From Pseudomonadota bacterium (lineage in GTDB: Bacteria; Pseudomonadota; Alphaproteobacteria; Sphingomonadales; Sphingomonadaceae): 27,972 nt of DNA. The position numbers were made by a program, and so were the translations under genes. Shown one piece after another: positions 25,315 to 27,972 of the stretch; position 1 is the stretch's first letter; each line of letters begins with the position of its first letter. The notes under the pieces are model-generated. The model had not been told where the DNA came from. It searched no databases and saw nothing but the letters and a program-made list of their open reading frames with translations. The stretch spans positions 1-27,972 of the forward strand of contig JAEXLC010000175.1 of the NCBI GenBank assembly GCA_023445495.1, written 5' to 3'.

Positions 25315-25873
25315 GAATTTGGTGATGGAGTCAATTCCCCCCGATCCCGCGCAACTCTTGCGCACATTGGAGTCCAATCGCTGGGCGATCCCGGTGCTGG
25401 CGCTGCTCCACCGCGAGCAGGGCGCGCGCTTCGCGGTGCTGGTTCGGGCGTTTGGCCTGTCGCACAACAGCCTGGCGCGGTGCCTGGCCTGGCTGCGGGA
25501 ATGCGGCTGGGTGCTGCCCAATCCGGGCCATGGCCATCCGCTGCGCCCCGAATATGTGCTGAGCGAAGCGGGGCGCCCGGTCGCGGCACTGTCCGCCCGG
25601 ATCGAGGAAGCGCGGGCGCGCCTCCGGCTCGAGGCGGGCGGCCTGCCGCGCTGGTCGCTGCCGCTGGTCGCAGGGCTGGGGCCTGAGTGGGCGCGCTTCG
25701 GCGAGTTGCAGGCGCGTCTGGCTCCGGTCACCCCGCGCGCGCTCTCGACCACGCTCAAGGCCGTGATCGACGAGGCGCTGGTCCGCCGCCGCCTCGAGGA
25801 CCGCTACCCGCCGCTGCCGCTCTACGCGCTGACGGGGAAGGGGCGGGAGTTCGCGGCAGCGCTGGCCGCATAG
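25313..25873 (+). CDS. Winged-helix regulator with two tandem HxlR-like domains
   Basis: From the ATG at 25313 the protein has 186 residues. It contains two winged-helix-like modules. The first, about 18-95, runs from SNRWAIPVLALL through SHNSLARCLAWLRECGWV to YVLSEAGRPVAALSA; the second, about 112-185, runs from RWSLPLVAGL through TPRALSTTLKAVIDEALV to YALTGKGREFAAALA. Both follow the HxlR order of opening helix, recognition helix, wing and closing Y-LT/S-GR/KGR. Single-domain HxlR regulators are about 100-120 residues and act as dimers, so this is a head-to-tail duplication. It is divergent from the VOC gene, its likely target. The start is uncertain: ATG at 25325 is also possible and neither has a clear Shine-Dalgarno. 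No conserved Cys is placed like the redox Cys of HypR/QorR. Confidence 0.75.
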   Translation: MNLVMESIPPDPAQLLRTLESNRWAIPVLALLHREQGARFAVLVRAFGLSHNSLARCLAWLRECGWVLPNPGHGHPLRPEYVLSEAGRPVAALSARIEEARARLRLEAGGLPRWSLPLVAGLGPEWARFGELQARLAPVTPRALSTTLKAVIDEALVRRRLEDRYPPLPLYALTGKGREFAAALAA

Positions 25874-25881
25874 ACGTCCTT

Positions 25882-25967
25882 GTCATGCTGAACTTGCTTC
25901 AGCATCCACCTCTCCCCCGGCGGCCTCGCCTGTGGAAGGTTGGACCCTGAAACAAGTTCAGGGCGAC
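25882..25967. repeat. REP-like hairpin pair, family C
   Basis: The left hairpin is ATGCTGAA/TTCAGCAT (25885-25905) and the right one CCCTGAA/TTCAGGG (25945-25963). The two units are inverted relative to each other (GTCATGCTGAACTTG on the left, CAAGTTCAGGGCGAC on the right) and separated by about 35 nt. It lies between two convergent genes, where it could help terminate both. Confidence 0.85.
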
Positions 25968-25985
25968 GGTTGGAAGGGCGGAGCC

Positions 25986-27818
25986 TCAGCGCTCCGCCTT
26001 CTCCCGCGCGGCATAGTCGTCGGCGAGCACGCCGAACGCCAGCTTGTGCTGGCCGGTCTCGGAGATCAGCCCCTTGCGGTTCCAGCCCTGCTGATAGACC
26101 GGGTGCTGGCGGCGCGGGGAGCGGAAGTCCTTGAGGATCCAGGGGCTGAGGCCGCGCAGATACGGCACCTTCGCCGCCATCTCGAGCGTGCGGCGATAAT
26201 ATTCGGCCTGATATTCCTCGCTGAACTTGTGTGGCGCCGCGGCGCCATCGTGATAGCCGTAGAGCGCATCGGCGCCGAATTCGGAGAAGATCAGCGGCTT
26301 GGTGACCGGGCTCGCCCAGGTGAAGGCGGGCAGCTCGGCGAGCGGATCGTCCGAGTACCAGCCATTGTAGGTGTTGATCGCCATCACATCGAGATCGTTC
26401 ACCAGCGGATCGTTGATCCGCATCTCCTTGCCCTTGCGGTCGCTGAGCAATGCGGCGGTAACCAGGCGGCTGTCGTCGAGCGCACGGACATCGCCGATCA
26501 GCGTGCGCAGGAAGGCGTTGCGCGCATCGGAGACCGGAGTCTCATTGGCGACGCTCCATAGGACAATCGCCGCGCGGTTGCGGTCGCGGCGGATATTCTC
26601 GGCGATCATCCGGCGCGCGGTGGCGAGCGTATCGGCATTGCCCCAGGCGACGCGCCAATAGACCGGCACTTCACTCCACACGAGCAGGCCCATCTCGTCG
26701 GCGAGGCGGGTGGTGGTCTCGTCATGCGGATAGTGCGCCAGGCGCACGAAATTGCCGTGCAGCCCCTGCTTGATCTCGGCGAACAGCGCGCGGGCGGCGG
26801 CCGGGCTCATCGCGCGGACCGGATTCTTGCCAAGCTCCTCCTCGTGCATCGAGATGCCGCGCAGGAAGATCGACTTGCCGTTGAGCAGGATCCTGTCGCC
26901 CTGCACTTCGATCGTGCGGAAGCCGACGCGATCGGTGAAGCGGTCCGTGCCGGTGGTGATCTCGACGTCGTAGAGCTTCGGGTTCTCGGGCGACCAGCGC
27001 TGCAGGGCGCGCGGTGCGGGCAGGCTCGCGCTCCATTTGCCCGCGCCATCGGTACGCCCTTCGAGCGCGGCGCCGAGTGCGGGGACGGCGAGACGGATCG
27101 GCGCGTTCGCGGCCTGCGGCCCGAGCAGCTGGGCCGAGACGACGATGCGGCCGTCCTTGCCCAGCCGGACGAACGCGTCATCCACGAACGTCTCGGGCAC
27201 GGTGACCAGGCGGATCGAGCGGGTGATGCCGCCATAGGTCTCCCAGTCGGTGACCGGGGGCGGCACGTCGCTGTCGGTGCGGGCGGAGTCGACGCCCACG
27301 GTGATTTGGTTGCTGCCCGGGCGCAGGCGGTCGGTCACGTCGAAGGCGAAGGGCGTGAAGGCGCCGACATGCTTGCCCACCGGCTTGCCGTTGAGGAACA
27401 CGCTGGCGGCGTAATCGGCGCTGCCGAAGCGGAGATAGACGCGCTTGCCCGGGCCGGCGGGCGTGTAGTCGAAGGTGCGCTGGTACCAGACCAGGCCCTG
27501 ATAATAGCGCATCTCCGGGGCATGGCCGATCCAACTGCCGGGCAGATGGGTGATCGCCGAGCGCTGCATGTCGAACTCGAACAGCGCGGTCGGGCGTTTT
27601 GCGGCCTCATCGGCCTGGATCCTGTCCTGATAGCGTGCGGTGCTTTCCGAAGGCGGGCCGCCATGGAAACCGGCGACGCCGTCGCGATAGGGATCGACCG
27701 ACCAGTGCCAGGCGCCGTCGAGGCTCTGGCCGGGGCGCAGGTCGGCCGCGACCAGCGTCTGCGCCGAAGCGCTCATGGGTGCCAGCAACGCCGCAAGCGC
27801 GAACCCGATCAGGCGCAT
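25986..27818 (-). CDS. Secreted glycoside hydrolase family 2 protein (beta-glucuronidase/galactosidase-like)
   Basis: This 610-residue exported enzyme has a signal peptide (1-19, ending SASA). The sugar-binding jelly-roll domain covers about 30-205 (RYYQGLVWYQRTF, ADYAASVFLNG, YGGITRSIRL), followed by an immunoglobulin-like domain (about 210-305, ending VGFRTIEVQG) and a TIM barrel (about 306-590). Catalytic residues are E426 as acid/base (LWSVANETP) and E513 as nucleophile (LIFSEFGADA), both intact. LRGISMHEEE and NFVRLAHYPHD are typical barrel segments. By family it removes a terminal beta-linked sugar, most like glucuronidases; the true substrate is unknown. Periplasmic or outer-surface action on plant or exopolysaccharide glycans is likely. 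GGGAGAG precedes the ATG. No other carbohydrate gene is seen before the window edge. Confidence 0.92.
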   Translation of the reverse strand: MRLIGFALAALLAPMSASAQTLVAADLRPGQSLDGAWHWSVDPYRDGVAGFHGGPPSESTARYQDRIQADEAAKRPTALFEFDMQRSAITHLPGSWIGHAPEMRYYQGLVWYQRTFDYTPAGPGKRVYLRFGSADYAASVFLNGKPVGKHVGAFTPFAFDVTDRLRPGSNQITVGVDSARTDSDVPPPVTDWETYGGITRSIRLVTVPETFVDDAFVRLGKDGRIVVSAQLLGPQAANAPIRLAVPALGAALEGRTDGAGKWSASLPAPRALQRWSPENPKLYDVEITTGTDRFTDRVGFRTIEVQGDRILLNGKSIFLRGISMHEEELGKNPVRAMSPAAARALFAEIKQGLHGNFVRLAHYPHDETTTRLADEMGLLVWSEVPVYWRVAWGNADTLATARRMIAENIRRDRNRAAIVLWSVANETPVSDARNAFLRTLIGDVRALDDSRLVTAALLSDRKGKEMRINDPLVNDLDVMAINTYNGWYSDDPLAELPAFTWASPVTKPLIFSEFGADALYGYHDGAAAPHKFSEEYQAEYYRRTLEMAAKVPYLRGLSPWILKDFRSPRRQHPVYQQGWNRKGLISETGQHKLAFGVLADDYAAREKAER

Positions 27819-27905
27819 AGTCTCTCCCTCTTTTGCTTTTGGGGGAGCCTATCGTGGGTCAGGCCATTCGGCCAGACCAATATATCGAGATGGTTCTTTC
27901 TCTTG

Positions 27906-27972
27906 CTCCCCTCCCTGGAAGGGAGGGGCCGGGGGTGGGTTGCGAGCGGAGCGAGTCCAGCCAATCGGCGGG
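27906..27972. repeat. GC-rich palindromic intergenic repeat, family D (continues past window)
   Basis: CCCCTCCC (27908-27915) and GGGAGGGG (27921-27928) form a hairpin with a TGGAA loop, followed by CCGGGGGTGGGT and then TGCGAGCGGAGCGAGTC. This composite is a common intergenic repeat in alphaproteobacteria. Its second arm would lie beyond the window. It begins 87 nt upstream of the GH2 gene. Confidence 0.75.

Overview
The window reads as chromosomal DNA of a high-GC alphaproteobacterium, most likely Sphingomonas or a close Sphingomonadaceae relative. This rests on the gene content (an arginine succinyltransferase operon with an M20 hydrolase, an Asp-type HemB, a choice-of-anchor A protein with a PEP-CTERM-like tail, DUF481 barrels), on the TCA-cycle gene order, and on several families of short palindromic intergenic repeats. 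It is ordinary core chromosome. I see no prophage, insertion sequence, CRISPR array or rRNA.

Left part (1-7561, mostly + strand): a palindromic repeat, rppH (Nudix), a DUF481 outer-membrane barrel, then a translationally coupled arginine-catabolism operon (M20 hydrolase, astA, astB). Next come a 70-residue membrane protein and a histidine-kinase-like membrane protein whose phospho-accepting His is replaced by Gly. Two intrinsic terminators, a tRNA-Arg(ACG) on the - strand and a small lipoprotein gene follow.

Middle (7579-15842, all - strand): a fused membrane-transporter/spermidine-synthase-like protein, an unrecognised 176-residue protein, and a compact operon reading MATE efflux pump, hemB, then three tandem GNAT acetyltransferases joined by 4-base overlaps or a 6-base gap. 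A secreted choice-of-anchor A protein lies upstream of that operon.

TCA-cycle block (16058-24649, - strand, transcribed mdh, secreted hypothetical, sucD, sucA, odhB, then lpdA): it encodes malate dehydrogenase, the succinyl-CoA synthetase alpha subunit and all three components of 2-oxoglutarate dehydrogenase. Two features stand out. sucC, the obligate partner of sucD, is absent, and a small exported protein occupies the tight mdh-sucD junction. Between odhB and lpdA sits a 475-bp unit bounded by 32-bp perfect inverted repeats. Each end is a pair of inverted hairpins, and between them lies a small GIY-YIG nuclease gene whose normal start codon seems to have changed to ACG. This looks like a miniature mobile or domesticated element in which a GIY-YIG protein takes the place that a RAYT transposase has in classic REP systems. 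It is the most interesting object in the window.

Right end (24865-27972): a VOC-family protein divergent from a regulator made of two HxlR-like winged-helix domains, another palindromic repeat pair, a secreted family 2 glycoside hydrolase on the - strand, and the start of a further repeat at the window edge.
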